Below are positions 16,147 to 23,969 of a stretch of DNA of 64,000 nt, one piece after another (positions within the stretch are counted from its first letter, which is position 1; each line of letters opens with the position of its first letter). A program made the position numbers and the translations under genes. Below the pieces are notes generated by a model. That model was not told where the DNA came from. It worked only from the letters and a program-made list of their open reading frames with translations, and searched no databases. The DNA is from Halovivax cerinus (GTDB lineage Archaea > Halobacteriota > Halobacteria > Halobacteriales > Natrialbaceae): positions 496,001-560,000 of the forward strand of contig NZ_CP101824.1 in the NCBI RefSeq assembly GCF_024498195.1. The letters are read 5' to 3'.

Positions 16147-17637
16147 ATGAGCGACATCGAGGGGATCTACGAGGATCTCGAGGCGGACGTCTCCCTCGAG
16201 GAGTTTCGCGAGGCCGTCGAGGCCAAGGTCGAGCAGATGGGCGGGCTCGCGGACGAGGAGACGGCGGCGATGCTCGTCGCCCACGAGGTGGGCGAGAGCG
16301 AGGTCAACGGCGTCGCGGACATCGAACCCGGTATGGAGGAGGTGAAGTTCGTCGCGAAGGTGACGAACGTCGGGGAGGTCCGCACGTTCGAACGCGAAGG
16401 CGAGGACGAGGACGGTCGCGTCGTGAACGTAGACGTCGCGGACGAGACCGGTGCCGTCCGGATCACGTTCTGGGACGAGCGCGCCGCGGCCGCCGTCGAG
16501 GAACTGGAGACTGGACAGGTCCTGCGGATCAAGGGTCGTCCGAAAGACGGGTACAGTGGCGTCGAGGTCAACGTCGACGAGGCCCAACCCGACGACGACA
16601 CCGAGATCGAAGTCACGCTCTCGGACACCCACACCGTCGAAGACCTGACGCTCGGCCTCTCGGACGTGTCACTCGTCGGGAGAGTGCTAGAGTCGGACGC
16701 CGTACGCACGTTCGACCGCGACGACGGCTCCGAAGGGAAGGTCTCGAACCTCACGCTCGGCGACGAAACCGGGCGCGTCCGGGTGACCCTCTGGGACGAG
16801 CGGGCCGACCTCGCGACGGAGATCGACGCCGGCGAGACGGTCGAGGTCGCAGACGGTTACGTCCGCGAGCGCGACGGAACCCTCGAACTCCACGTCGGCG
16901 ACGGAGGTACTGTCGACGTCGTCGACGAGGACGTCCAGTACGTCCCCGACGCGACGCCGATCGAGAACGTAGAGATCGACCAGACGGTCGATCTGATAGG
17001 CGTCGTCCGCTCGGCCGACCCCGTTCGCACCTTCGACCGCGACGACGGCTCCGAAGGGCAGGTCAGAAACGTCCGCGTCCAGGACGCCACCGGCGACATA
17101 CGCGTCGCCCTCTGGGGCGAGAAGGCCGACGTCGACCTCGGGCCCGGCGACGAGGTCGCGCTCGCCGACGTCGAGATCCAGGACGGCTGGCAGGACGACC
17201 TCGAGGCCTCCGCCGGCTGGCGGTCGACGATAACCGTGCTCGACGCAGCCGAGACGGCGAACGACGACGGCGGGTCGCCCGACTCGCCCGGTCTCGACTC
17301 ATTCGCCGACGACGGGTCGGCTGCGGACGACGAGTCTGAAACCGGGACGGCGACCGCGGACGGCGGACCGGCGGGAGCGTCGGCTGGCAGCGACGCCACG
17401 GACGCCAGCGCGGAGACCGGCGCCTCGGGCGAGACGGCGGAGATGGACGACGGCCCGACCGACGGCGACCGCCTCGAGTTCACCGGCGTCGTCGTCCAGG
17501 CGGGTGACCCGATCATCCTGGACGACGGGGAGACGACCATGCGCGTCGAGTCCGGGACGGACGTCGGACTCGGCGAAGAGGTGACCGCCCGCGGCGTCCT
17601 CGACGACGGCGTCCTCGACGCGGACGAGCTCTTCTAG
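16147..17637 (+). CDS. rpa2: RPA-type single-stranded DNA-binding protein
   Basis: This 496-residue protein coats single-stranded DNA in replication and repair. After an N-terminal helical region (GIYEDLEADVSLEEFREAVEAKVEQ) come three recognisable OB folds, each carrying the pattern RTFxRxxxxxGxVxNxxxxDxTGxxRVxxW: about residues 65-130, 170-235 and 280-340. An acidic Asp/Gly/Ser-rich linker and a final small beta-rich domain (LEFTGVVVQAGDPIILDDGET) close it. The layout matches the stand-alone haloarchaeal RPA2, which unlike RPA1 and RPA3 has no partner gene next to it. I chose the ATG at 16147; the longer frame is non-conserved. Confidence 0.9.
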   Translation: MSDIEGIYEDLEADVSLEEFREAVEAKVEQMGGLADEETAAMLVAHEVGESEVNGVADIEPGMEEVKFVAKVTNVGEVRTFEREGEDEDGRVVNVDVADETGAVRITFWDERAAAAVEELETGQVLRIKGRPKDGYSGVEVNVDEAQPDDDTEIEVTLSDTHTVEDLTLGLSDVSLVGRVLESDAVRTFDRDDGSEGKVSNLTLGDETGRVRVTLWDERADLATEIDAGETVEVADGYVRERDGTLELHVGDGGTVDVVDEDVQYVPDATPIENVEIDQTVDLIGVVRSADPVRTFDRDDGSEGQVRNVRVQDATGDIRVALWGEKADVDLGPGDEVALADVEIQDGWQDDLEASAGWRSTITVLDAAETANDDGGSPDSPGLDSFADDGSAADDESETGTATADGGPAGASAGSDATDASAETGASGETAEMDDGPTDGDRLEFTGVVVQAGDPIILDDGETTMRVESGTDVGLGEEVTARGVLDDGVLDADELF

Positions 17638-17754
17638 GCGGACGGCGTCTCGGGATCGAGAGGCTGGCGTCGGGGACGGTGTCCGAAGCGTCGAATCCGC
17701 GATCGACCGCGCAGTGACGGAAGGATTAAGGGTCTCACCCGCCGCGGTTTCCCT

Positions 17755-18186
17755 ATGAACGTGGAGTTGCCGTTCGCGCCGGTAGATGCTGTCATCCGGC
17801 GAAACGCGGACGATCTGCGCGTCAGCGCCGACGCCGCCGAGGAACTGGCGCGGCGCATCCAGATCCACGGGGCGGACGTCGCGGAAACGGCCGCAGAGCG
17901 GGCCGAATCCGACGGCAGAAAGACCCTCATGGCCGAAGATTTCGACGTCGAGACGGTGATCGACGACGACGAACTGACGCTGCCGATCGCCCCCGTCGAT
18001 CGTATCGCCCGCCTCGACATCGACGACCGATACCGGGTGTCGATGGACGCCCGAATCGCGCTCGCCGACATCCTGGAAGATTACGCCGACAACGTCGCCC
18101 GGGCGGCGGCGATCCTGGCACGTCACGCCGATCGGCGCACGATCATCGACGACGACGTCGAGACCTACTTCGCCCTCTTCGAGTGA
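17755..18186 (+). CDS. hstA: Archaeal doublet histone (two fused histone folds)
   Basis: This 143-residue protein contains two histone folds in one chain: residues about 3-68 (LPFAPVDAVIRRNADDLRVS through EDFDVETVI) and about 76-141 (LPIAPVDRIARLDIDDRYRVS through IIDDDVETYFALFE). Each fold has the paired loop and RxTxxxxD-like end (RKTLMAEDF, RRTIIDDDV). The end-to-end fusion is the haloarchaeal form and can fold as a pseudo-dimer. It is very acidic compared with other archaeal histones, so strong DNA wrapping is uncertain. Seven bases separate it from a deacetylase-family gene, so they are probably co-transcribed. Confidence 0.95.
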   Translation: MNVELPFAPVDAVIRRNADDLRVSADAAEELARRIQIHGADVAETAAERAESDGRKTLMAEDFDVETVIDDDELTLPIAPVDRIARLDIDDRYRVSMDARIALADILEDYADNVARAAAILARHADRRTIIDDDVETYFALFE

Positions 18187-18193
18187 ACACCTG

Positions 18194-19204
18194 ATGCGCT
18201 TTGGGTACAGCGACGTCTGCCTGCGTCACGATCCCGGGCCGCGCCACCCCGAGTCGCCGGCACGCCTCGACGCGATCCGCGATCGGCTGGCCCGCGCCCA
18301 CGGCGTCTCCTACGTCGAGAGCGATCCCGCAGCCGCGTCGGTCGTCGAGGCCGTCCACGATCCGGCCTACGTCTCGCGGTTTCGCGAGTTCTGTGCCGAC
18401 GGTGGCGGCGACTGGGACCCGGACACGACCGCCGTCGAGGCGTCCTGGGACGCCGCGCTCCAGAGTGCCGGCCTGGCGTGCTGGGCCGCCGAAGAGGCGA
18501 TGGCCGGCGACATCGGACGGGAGACGCCCTTTTCGATCGGGCGACCGCCGGGACATCACGCGGTCGCCGACGACGCCATGGGCTTTTGCTTCTTCAACAA
18601 CGTCGCCGTCGCCGCACAGCACGCCATAGACGAAGCCGGCGCCGAACGCGTCGCCATACTCGACTGGGACGTCCACCACGGCAACGGAACGCAAGACGTG
18701 CTCTACGACCGCGGCGACGTCTTCTTCGCATCGATCCACGAGGACGGACTGTACCCCGGAACCGGCGCGGTCGACGAGACCGGCGAGGGAGCGGGCGAGG
18801 GAACGACGATGAACGTACCGATGCCCGATTCGGCCGCCGACGCCGCGTACCTCGCCGTCTTCGACGACCTGCTCGAACCTGCACTCCGCGACTTCGATCC
18901 CGACCTCCTCCTCGTGAGTGCGGGCTTCGACGCCCACCGCCACGACCCCATCTCCCGGGTGCGGCTCACGACGGAAGCGTACGCGCTCATGACCGATCGA
19001 GCCCGCTCGATCGCCGAGACGGTCGGAGCCGGGCTGGGGTTCGTCCTCGAAGGAGGGTACAGCCTCGACGTCCTCGCGGACAGCGTCGCACTGGTCCACG
19101 AGACGTTCGACGGTCGCGAGCCGATCGAACCGGACGACGGCTACGACGACGGCGTCGACGCGCTGCTCGACGACGTGGCCGCGGCGCACGACATCGAACG
19201 GTGA
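18194..19204 (+). CDS. Histone deacetylase family (AcuC/HDAC-like) amidohydrolase
   Basis: This 336-residue protein has the arginase-deacetylase fold. RPPGHHAVADDAMGFCFFNN provides the catalytic His-His pair, ILDWDVHHGNGTQ two zinc ligands, LLVSAGFDAH the third, and VLEGGYSLD the transition-state tyrosine. All catalytic residues appear present. Family members remove acetyl groups from lysine or act on small N-acetyl amines. It starts 7 bp after the histone gene, which suggests operon transcription, but a histone substrate is only an inference. The ATG at 18194 gives MRFGYSDVCLRHDPG, the normal family start. Confidence 0.92.
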   Translation: MRFGYSDVCLRHDPGPRHPESPARLDAIRDRLARAHGVSYVESDPAAASVVEAVHDPAYVSRFREFCADGGGDWDPDTTAVEASWDAALQSAGLACWAAEEAMAGDIGRETPFSIGRPPGHHAVADDAMGFCFFNNVAVAAQHAIDEAGAERVAILDWDVHHGNGTQDVLYDRGDVFFASIHEDGLYPGTGAVDETGEGAGEGTTMNVPMPDSAADAAYLAVFDDLLEPALRDFDPDLLLVSAGFDAHRHDPISRVRLTTEAYALMTDRARSIAETVGAGLGFVLEGGYSLDVLADSVALVHETFDGREPIEPDDGYDDGVDALLDDVAAAHDIER

Positions 19205-19334
19205 ACCGGGACGGACGCAGCGAGTCGGCGGTACCGACGCGTCGTCGGTGAGCGGTTCGCGTCGACTCACGGCTGCGAGTCGGGGCACGACTGACCGCGA
19301 CGCGGACGTCGTGGCGGCTCCACCCCGGAGGGTC

Positions 19335-20741
19335 TCAGGGTCGCGGATCGAAGTACGCGGCCAGTTCGCCGCCGAACTCGTCGCAGAGGGCGGTGACGTC
19401 GTCGCCGACCAATAACTCGTAGGTGTCTTCGAGCGCCGTCTCGACGTGGGCGCCTAGTCGAATCTCGAAGACGGCGTCACTGTCGAGGAAGGCCGCGGCG
19501 GATCGAAACGCGCGTTCACGTTCGACGACGTAGCGGTTGCCGTCGACGAACGGGCCGTACACCGCCGGGTCGTCGGCGTACGCGTCGAAGAAGTCTGTGG
19601 CGTGCTCGCGGACGGCGACCGGCGGACCCTCGTGGTGCTCGACGGCGGGCCGTTCCGCGACGGCGAGTTCGGCCCAGAGGACGGCAGAGTCGTCGGCCCA
19701 GGCGTCGCTCCGACAGACGTCGAAGCCACGCCGGTTCAGCGCGTCGACGAGCCCCGCTCGCGAGCGTTCGAGCTGGGGGTAGAGCTGGTCGTCGACGAGG
19801 TCGGGCGCGTCGAGCCGGATCGCGACCGGCGTGGTGGCGCGGTCTGCCAGGACGGCTTCGAGGTCCGCCGGCGCGAGCGGCGCCGGCTCGTCGGACTCGA
19901 ACTGATCGAGTCCAGGATCGGCGAGGAGCGCACGGGCGTAGTGCTGAAACCGGGCGACGTTCTCGGCCGAGCAGACCGCCGCGACGTTGCGCCCGGGATC
20001 CGTCGGATCGATGACGATCAGCGGATCGTCGAAGGGGCGTTCGGCATCTCCGGCATCCGACTCCCGAGACGACGCCGTCTCCCCGTGATCCTCGGGGTCC
20101 AGGCGGACCGGCGGGTGCCAGTCGGCCGCCGCCTCGATCAGGGGGCGAAAGCCGCCGTACTCGAGGACGAGCAGTTCCGTCAGATAGCCGCTGAACCCGC
20201 GCGTCCGGAGGTCGCTCCCGTAGACGCCGATCGCCTTCAGAAACGCCTTCGCGAGTCGAACCGAACCCGCGAGGTCCTCGTCGAGGCGCTCCTGAAGGTA
20301 CGTCGTGTGGAACGGCGTCCGATCGACGGCCGACCGGATGTCGGTCGCGTCGTCGAGGCGGTAACAGGGGACGACGTCGACCGCGAAACCGTCCCGCTCG
20401 CCGGTGACGTAGGGGTGCTCGGCGTACTCCTCGTGACCCCCGGGCAGCGTCTCGTGACCGACCGCGAGGCCGTCCCGTTCGAGCGTCTCGCGGTCGACAG
20501 CCGGCGGGAAGCGCACGAAGACGTCGACGTCGCGATCGCCGCTGATCCAGGTGTCCCGCGCCGTCGAGCCGACCAGCATGACGTCCGCGTCCGGGTGTCG
20601 CTCGGTCACCGCCGCCTCGGCCCGCTCCAGCAGGTCCGCGGCGACGGCCTGCATCGCGGCCCGTTCGTCCGCATCGGGTTCGACGCGGGCCAGGACCGTC
20701 GACAGCACGTCCGCGAGCCGGTCGTCACCGTCGATACTCAT
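19335..20741 (-). CDS. cca: Archaeal (class I) CCA-adding tRNA nucleotidyltransferase
   Basis: This 468-residue enzyme adds or repairs the 3' CCA of tRNAs, needed because none of the three tRNA genes here encodes CCA. LVGSTARDTWISGDRDVDVFV is the class I nucleotidyltransferase motif with the two catalytic aspartates, and FAVDVVPCYRLDD supplies the third carboxylate. The RTPFHTTYLQERL block and a C-terminal tail domain are typical of archaeal CCA enzymes. I chose the ATG at 20741; the upstream extension is not conserved. It is convergent with the deacetylase-family gene. Confidence 0.93.
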   Translation of the reverse strand: MSIDGDDRLADVLSTVLARVEPDADERAAMQAVAADLLERAEAAVTERHPDADVMLVGSTARDTWISGDRDVDVFVRFPPAVDRETLERDGLAVGHETLPGGHEEYAEHPYVTGERDGFAVDVVPCYRLDDATDIRSAVDRTPFHTTYLQERLDEDLAGSVRLAKAFLKAIGVYGSDLRTRGFSGYLTELLVLEYGGFRPLIEAAADWHPPVRLDPEDHGETASSRESDAGDAERPFDDPLIVIDPTDPGRNVAAVCSAENVARFQHYARALLADPGLDQFESDEPAPLAPADLEAVLADRATTPVAIRLDAPDLVDDQLYPQLERSRAGLVDALNRRGFDVCRSDAWADDSAVLWAELAVAERPAVEHHEGPPVAVREHATDFFDAYADDPAVYGPFVDGNRYVVERERAFRSAAAFLDSDAVFEIRLGAHVETALEDTYELLVGDDVTALCDEFGGELAAYFDPRP

Positions 20742-20866
20742 CGACTGTGACTTCGCGCGCCCGCCGGGAAAGCGTATCGAAGCGCCCCGACCACCTGTGC
20801 GTGCGAGTGATTCGCAGGCCGGCAAAGCGAAAGCCCTATGAAACGCTCTCGTCTACTCGAAATCGA

Positions 20867-20970
20867 GCCGAAGTAGCTCAGATGGTAGAGCACCTCGCTG
20901 TTACGGCGATACAGGGTCTCTGATCGCCGCAGATACGAGGTTGTCCCAGGTTCGAGTCCTGGCTTCGGCG
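20867..20970 (+). tRNA. tRNA-Asn (anticodon GTT) with intron
   Basis: The exons form a full cloverleaf: acceptor GCCGAAG/CTTCGGC with discriminator G, D-stem GCTC/GAGC, anticodon stem CCTCG/CGAGG with loop CTGTTAA (anticodon GTT), and T-stem CCAGG/CCTGG with loop TTCGAGT. A 31-nt intron interrupts it after position 37. CCA is not encoded. Its last 20 bases are repeated at 21111-21130. Confidence 0.92.
20904..20934 (+). other. tRNA-Asn intron, 31 nt
   Basis: The junctions fit a strict bulge-helix-bulge: a 4-bp central helix (CTGT with GCAG), a 3-nt bulge TAC cut after TA, and a 3-nt bulge ATA cut after AT. An outer helix GGCGAT/ATCGCC closes the intron hairpin. Removal restores loop CTGTTAA. 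This is the standard 37/38 position for the archaeal splicing endonuclease. Confidence 0.88.
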
Positions 20971-21110
20971 CTGTTTTTCGAACACCACTCGCGAGGAGCG
21001 ATAGCTCCGAGCGAACGCTGTGAGAAATAACAGCGACACCAACAGGCTCGAACATGCGAGTCGCAGCGAACGAGCGAGCGCAGCGAGTGAGTTCGACCGT
21101 CTCGCACCTG

Positions 21111-21130
21111 TTCGAGTCCTGGCTTCGGCG
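21111..21130 (+). repeat. Duplicated 3' end of tRNA-Asn
   Basis: These 20 bases are identical to the last 20 of tRNA-Asn (20951-20970), 140 bp downstream of it. Each copy is followed by a similar block tcgcgaggagcga-agctccgagcgaa (at about 20988 and 21150). Nothing else in 20971-21231 looks like a gene. It resembles an attachment-site remnant. Confidence 0.8.
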
Positions 21131-21231
21131 TCCGCTTCTCACTGTTTTCTCGCGAGGAGCGAAAGCTCCGAGCGAAGGGCGATGGGTTCGGTCCCCGGTC
21201 TTATTTCGGGTTCGGGCCCCGATACGCGGAT

Positions 21232-21780
21232 ATGAGCGACTCCGACAGACGATCGACGGGTGATCACGGCCACGACGTCATCGACCCACTGTCCGTCGCG
21301 ATCGTGACGGTCTCGAGTTCGCGAGCGGCGCACGTCGATGATTCGCCCGACGATCCCGGCGGTGACAGGATCGAGGCGTGTTTCGAGGCCGCCGGTCACG
21401 AGGTTCGCGATCGAGTGCTGGTTCGCGACGACTACGCCGCGATCCGCTCGGCGGTCCGCGGGCTGGTGAACCGCCGCGAGATCGACGTGGTGGTGACGAC
21501 CGGCGGGACGGGCGTGAGCGCGGACGACGTCACGCCGGAGGCCGTCTCGTCGCTGTTCGAGCGCGAGTTACCCGGATTCGGCGAACTGTTCCGCATGCGT
21601 TCGTGGGAGGAGGTGGGAACGCGCGCGATGGCCTCCAGGGCGACGGCCGGGCTCGCTGTGGATACGCCCGTCTTCTGCCTCCCTGGGAGTACGAACGCCT
21701 GCGAGACGGCCTGCGAGGAACTGATCGTCCCCGAAGCACCCCATCTGGCTGGCGTGGCGACCACGCATCGGACGGAGTGA
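21232..21780 (+). CDS. moaB: Molybdenum cofactor biosynthesis protein, MoaB/Mog family
   Basis: This 182-residue protein has the MoaB/Mog fold that binds or adenylates molybdopterin. VAIVTVSSSRA starts the core, VVVTTGGTGVSADDVTPEAV is the pterin-binding motif, and FCLPGSTNACETACEELIVPEAPHL is the second conserved block. The N-terminus has about 20 polar non-conserved residues. It is monocistronic, lying between tRNA-Asn and tRNA-Met. It is the last clearly chromosomal protein gene before the accessory region. Confidence 0.9.
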   Translation: MSDSDRRSTGDHGHDVIDPLSVAIVTVSSSRAAHVDDSPDDPGGDRIEACFEAAGHEVRDRVLVRDDYAAIRSAVRGLVNRREIDVVVTTGGTGVSADDVTPEAVSSLFERELPGFGELFRMRSWEEVGTRAMASRATAGLAVDTPVFCLPGSTNACETACEELIVPEAPHLAGVATTHRTE

Positions 21781-21868
21781 GCGGAGACGACGCTGGACGC
21801 CTACGAGGGGTGACGGGGTTGACCCAGACAGAAACTGTTACTACCGTGGCGGAATTCACTCGACACGA

Positions 21869-21973
21869 GGGCCCTTAGCTCAGTCTGGTACGAGCGCTCG
21901 GCTCATAACGAAGCCGGTGTATCCGGACTCGTGGGATACCGAGTGGTCGTTGGTTCGAATCCGACAGGGCCCA
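21869..21973 (+). tRNA. Elongator tRNA-Met (anticodon CAT) with intron
   Basis: The exons give acceptor GGGCCCT/AGGGCCC with discriminator A, D-stem GCTC/GAGC, anticodon stem CTCGG/CCGAG with loop CTCATAA (anticodon CAT), and T-stem GTTGG/CCGAC with loop TTCGAAT. A 30-nt intron follows position 37. CCA is not encoded. An accessory region starts directly downstream, which makes this tRNA a likely integration target. Confidence 0.92.
21908..21937 (+). other. tRNA-Met intron, 30 nt
   Basis: The bulge-helix-bulge has central helix CTCA/TGGG (with one G-T pair) and 3-nt bulges TAA and ATA. The outer hairpin uses CGA/TCG and CCGG/CCGG. Splicing restores loop CTCATAA. Confidence 0.85.
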
Positions 21974-22001
21974 TGCGGAAACTACTCGATTTGTGACCGT
22001 C

Positions 22002-22022
22002 CCCGGAAAGGCGGTTTCCGGG
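22002..22022. terminator. Hairpin just downstream of tRNA-Met
   Basis: cccggaaa and tttccggg form an 8-bp perfect stem around a 5-nt loop, 28 bp after the tRNA. It may end tRNA transcription or lie next to an element border. Confidence 0.4.
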
Positions 22023-22150
22023 AAGCTTACCCACATAACGCCCCGTTTTCCTGATTCGAAAATCGCCGGTTCGAAAGTGGAGCCCAGGTGGCGACCACCC
22101 GCGGGTCGCCGCCGTCTTGCGATTTCTATAGCCGTAAATTGGTGGTTAGT

Positions 22151-22387
22151 ATGAGCTCGAAAGATATCGATATCGGGCTCGAGACGCTCCGAAAGCGCGC
22201 TTCGAGTAATCCGAAGCCCGTGAAGGAGCGGGAGTTTTGCTGCTCGGAGTGCGGCGCGCGCTGTACGCGACTTCTCGATGGTCAATCGGAGGCCGGTCAC
22301 GCGCGCACCTGCTCTCGTCGACTCGAACGCACGGGTTCGTACCGGGTTCGTCCGACGAACCCGGACAAGGTGGAGGTACCACGATGA
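22151..22387 (+). CDS. Small cysteine-rich (zinc ribbon-like) protein
   Basis: This 78-residue protein starts MSSKDIDIGLETLRKRASSNP. The block FCCSECGARCTRLLDG with a later HARTC suggests one zinc-binding site. It is the first gene of a polycistron of ten overlapping or abutting genes that runs to 27,225. The ATG at 22151 follows a gttagt promoter-proximal sequence; a GTG at 22088 in the same frame adds a non-conserved stretch and is less likely. Its stop overlaps the next start by 4 bp (ATGA). No family was recognised. Confidence 0.65.
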   Translation: MSSKDIDIGLETLRKRASSNPKPVKEREFCCSECGARCTRLLDGQSEAGHARTCSRRLERTGSYRVRPTNPDKVEVPR

Positions 22388-22512
22388 CGGGGTTCGTCCT
22401 CGCGTCGTCGCTCTACGACGTCGAGACACGGACGTCGGTCCCACATCCCGCGTCCGAAGAGTCCCCTGAAGATCGTGACCAGGTCGATGGACCAGGAGGT
22501 GACCTGGCATGA
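22384..22512 (+). CDS. Hypothetical 42-residue protein
   Basis: This small acidic ORF (MTGFVLASSLYDVETRTS) is joined on both sides by 4-bp ATGA overlaps, to the gene before at 22384-22387 and the gene after at 22509-22512. That double overlap is the main evidence it is translated. The C-terminal half is Asp/Glu/Pro-rich and has no motif. Function is unknown. Confidence 0.5.
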   Translation: MTGFVLASSLYDVETRTSVPHPASEESPEDRDQVDGPGGDLA

Positions 22513-22625
22513 GTCGCGTCGTCGAACGGAAGTGTCCCCGTTGCGATGAACCCGTCTCCGCAACCCGGCCACTCTGCCCCGAGTGCTCTCGCGAGCTCAA
22601 CCGCGTTCGAGGTGAGTTGCTGTGA
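22509..22625 (+). CDS. 38-residue zinc-ribbon protein
   Basis: The protein reads MSRVVERKCPRCDEPVS followed by LCPECSRELNRVRG: two CPxC knuckles 13 residues apart make a complete treble-clef-like zinc ribbon. It starts in an ATGA overlap with the gene before and its TGA overlaps the next GTG start. Tiny single-ribbon proteins of this kind are common in haloarchaeal plasmids and viruses and may bind DNA or partner proteins. The role is not known. Confidence 0.6.
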   Translation: MSRVVERKCPRCDEPVSATRPLCPECSRELNRVRGELL

Positions 22626-23092
22626 GCGTCGCCGACAACGCCGACTGGGGCCGAACGGTCGAGACGGCCGCGTGCGAACGCTGGCCGCTCGAACACGTCG
22701 CGGGCGACGACAGAGAGCCCGACTGGTTCGACGCGCGTTTCGTCGCCCCGCTCGAAACCGAGTTGGCGTCGGGGCCGATCATCGAGGCTGGAACGCCGGT
22801 CGAGGTGAAGTCCTGCCGGACGCGCTACCGCGGGCGATACGGCCGCTGGTGGATTCGACGCGAGAGTCACGAACGGCTCCTCGAGGCGGGCGGTGAGTAC
22901 GTCCTGGCGATCTACGATACCGGGGGCATCAAGCGGATGTCGCTACTGAGCGCGGAGACGGTCGACTGTCTCATTTCCTCGTGGTGGGAGACGGGCGACG
23001 GTGGGAGGGACGCCGACGAGTACCGCCAGGTACCGTGGACCGCCGTCTTCGAGGACCTCGTCGGGCCTGGAGGTGAGCTTTGTGTCGAGTGA
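22622..23092 (+). CDS. Possible PD-(D/E)XK-type nuclease, 156 residues
   Basis: The GTG start at 22622 overlaps the previous stop. The core PLETELASGPIIEAGTPVEVKSCRTRY has the E-x-K pattern (VEVKSC, about residue 62) with preceding acidic residues, and WWIRRESHERLLEAGGEYVLAIYD resembles the helix-strand after the catalytic lysine in restriction-like nucleases such as Holliday resolvases. This is a motif-level inference, and no specific family was recognised. The C-terminus overlaps the next gene by 11 bp. It could serve replication or recombination of the element. Confidence 0.6.
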   Translation: MSVADNADWGRTVETAACERWPLEHVAGDDREPDWFDARFVAPLETELASGPIIEAGTPVEVKSCRTRYRGRYGRWWIRRESHERLLEAGGEYVLAIYDTGGIKRMSLLSAETVDCLISSWWETGDGGRDADEYRQVPWTAVFEDLVGPGGELCVE

Positions 23093-23969
23093 CGGCGCCG
23101 GTCACGTTCGTGTCGAGATCCACAAATTCGGCCGTCTTGACGAAGTGATCGAGATTCCGCCCGAAAAGATCGGTCTTTACGGCCTCCTCCGTCACGTCCT
23201 GGCCGATGCTCGCGTCCCGAAGTCGATGCCGGCCCGCCTCGCACTCACCTGTGACGATCTCGTCGGGGTCCAAGAACTGGTCGGGTCGCCGGATCGAGGA
23301 CTGATCGACACCGACGGCTGCGCGTACGGGCTCGGATATGCGCTGGAAGCCAAGCGAGCGATCCAGGCCTACCGCGATCGACCGCCCGTCACGCTCGTTG
23401 CCGTGGGGTGTTCGAAACGCAAGTATCCTTCGGACGACCCGATCCCAGCAGCGGACCGGTATCAGGGTGGCTACTGGACCAACAAGCGCGAGTACTACGA
23501 GACGATCGGCGACGACGGACGGATCATCTCGGCCAAACACGGGGTACTGAAGCCGTCGGATCCGATCGGGTACTACGAGACGCACATCGAAGATCTCGAC
23601 GACGTCCCAGTCGATCACAACGGGCGGCTTCCGTCCGGCGACGATGTGACGACGCTCGTAGATCTGTGGGCGCTGGACGTCCACACCTCTCTCGCGACGT
23701 GGATCGACGACGTGGCCGGCGGTGTCGATCCGCATGACGTCGAGCTGCAGGTACTGCTCGGGAAACAGTATCACGAGCGGCTACGCGATCGCGACGTATT
23801 CGACGGTCTTCGGACACGAGGCGACCTGACGGTCTCGTTCCCGTTTCGCGACGCGATCGATTACAGCGACGGGGGCGGCATCGGGAAGCAGCGAGGCTGG
23901 ATGGCGAGCGAGATCGAGGCCGCGAGTGCGCCCGTCGCTACGGACGGAGGTGATCAATGTGCCGAGTGA
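23082..23969 (+). CDS. DUF6884-like protein
   Basis: This 295-residue protein starts at the GTG at 23082, inside the end of the previous gene. The N-terminal third (VEIHKFGRLDEVIEIPPEKIGLYGLLRHVL) has no known domain. The central part, VAVGCSKRKYPSDDPIPAADRY then NKREYYETIGDDGRIISAKHGVL, matches the DUF6884 pattern, which relates to YaaA-like proteins: a CSKxK loop and an SAKHG motif. A DNA- or nucleotide-related role is plausible but unproven. It overlaps the methyltransferase gene downstream by 11 bp. Confidence 0.65.
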   Translation: MSSDGAGHVRVEIHKFGRLDEVIEIPPEKIGLYGLLRHVLADARVPKSMPARLALTCDDLVGVQELVGSPDRGLIDTDGCAYGLGYALEAKRAIQAYRDRPPVTLVAVGCSKRKYPSDDPIPAADRYQGGYWTNKREYYETIGDDGRIISAKHGVLKPSDPIGYYETHIEDLDDVPVDHNGRLPSGDDVTTLVDLWALDVHTSLATWIDDVAGGVDPHDVELQVLLGKQYHERLRDRDVFDGLRTRGDLTVSFPFRDAIDYSDGGGIGKQRGWMASEIEAASAPVATDGGDQCAE

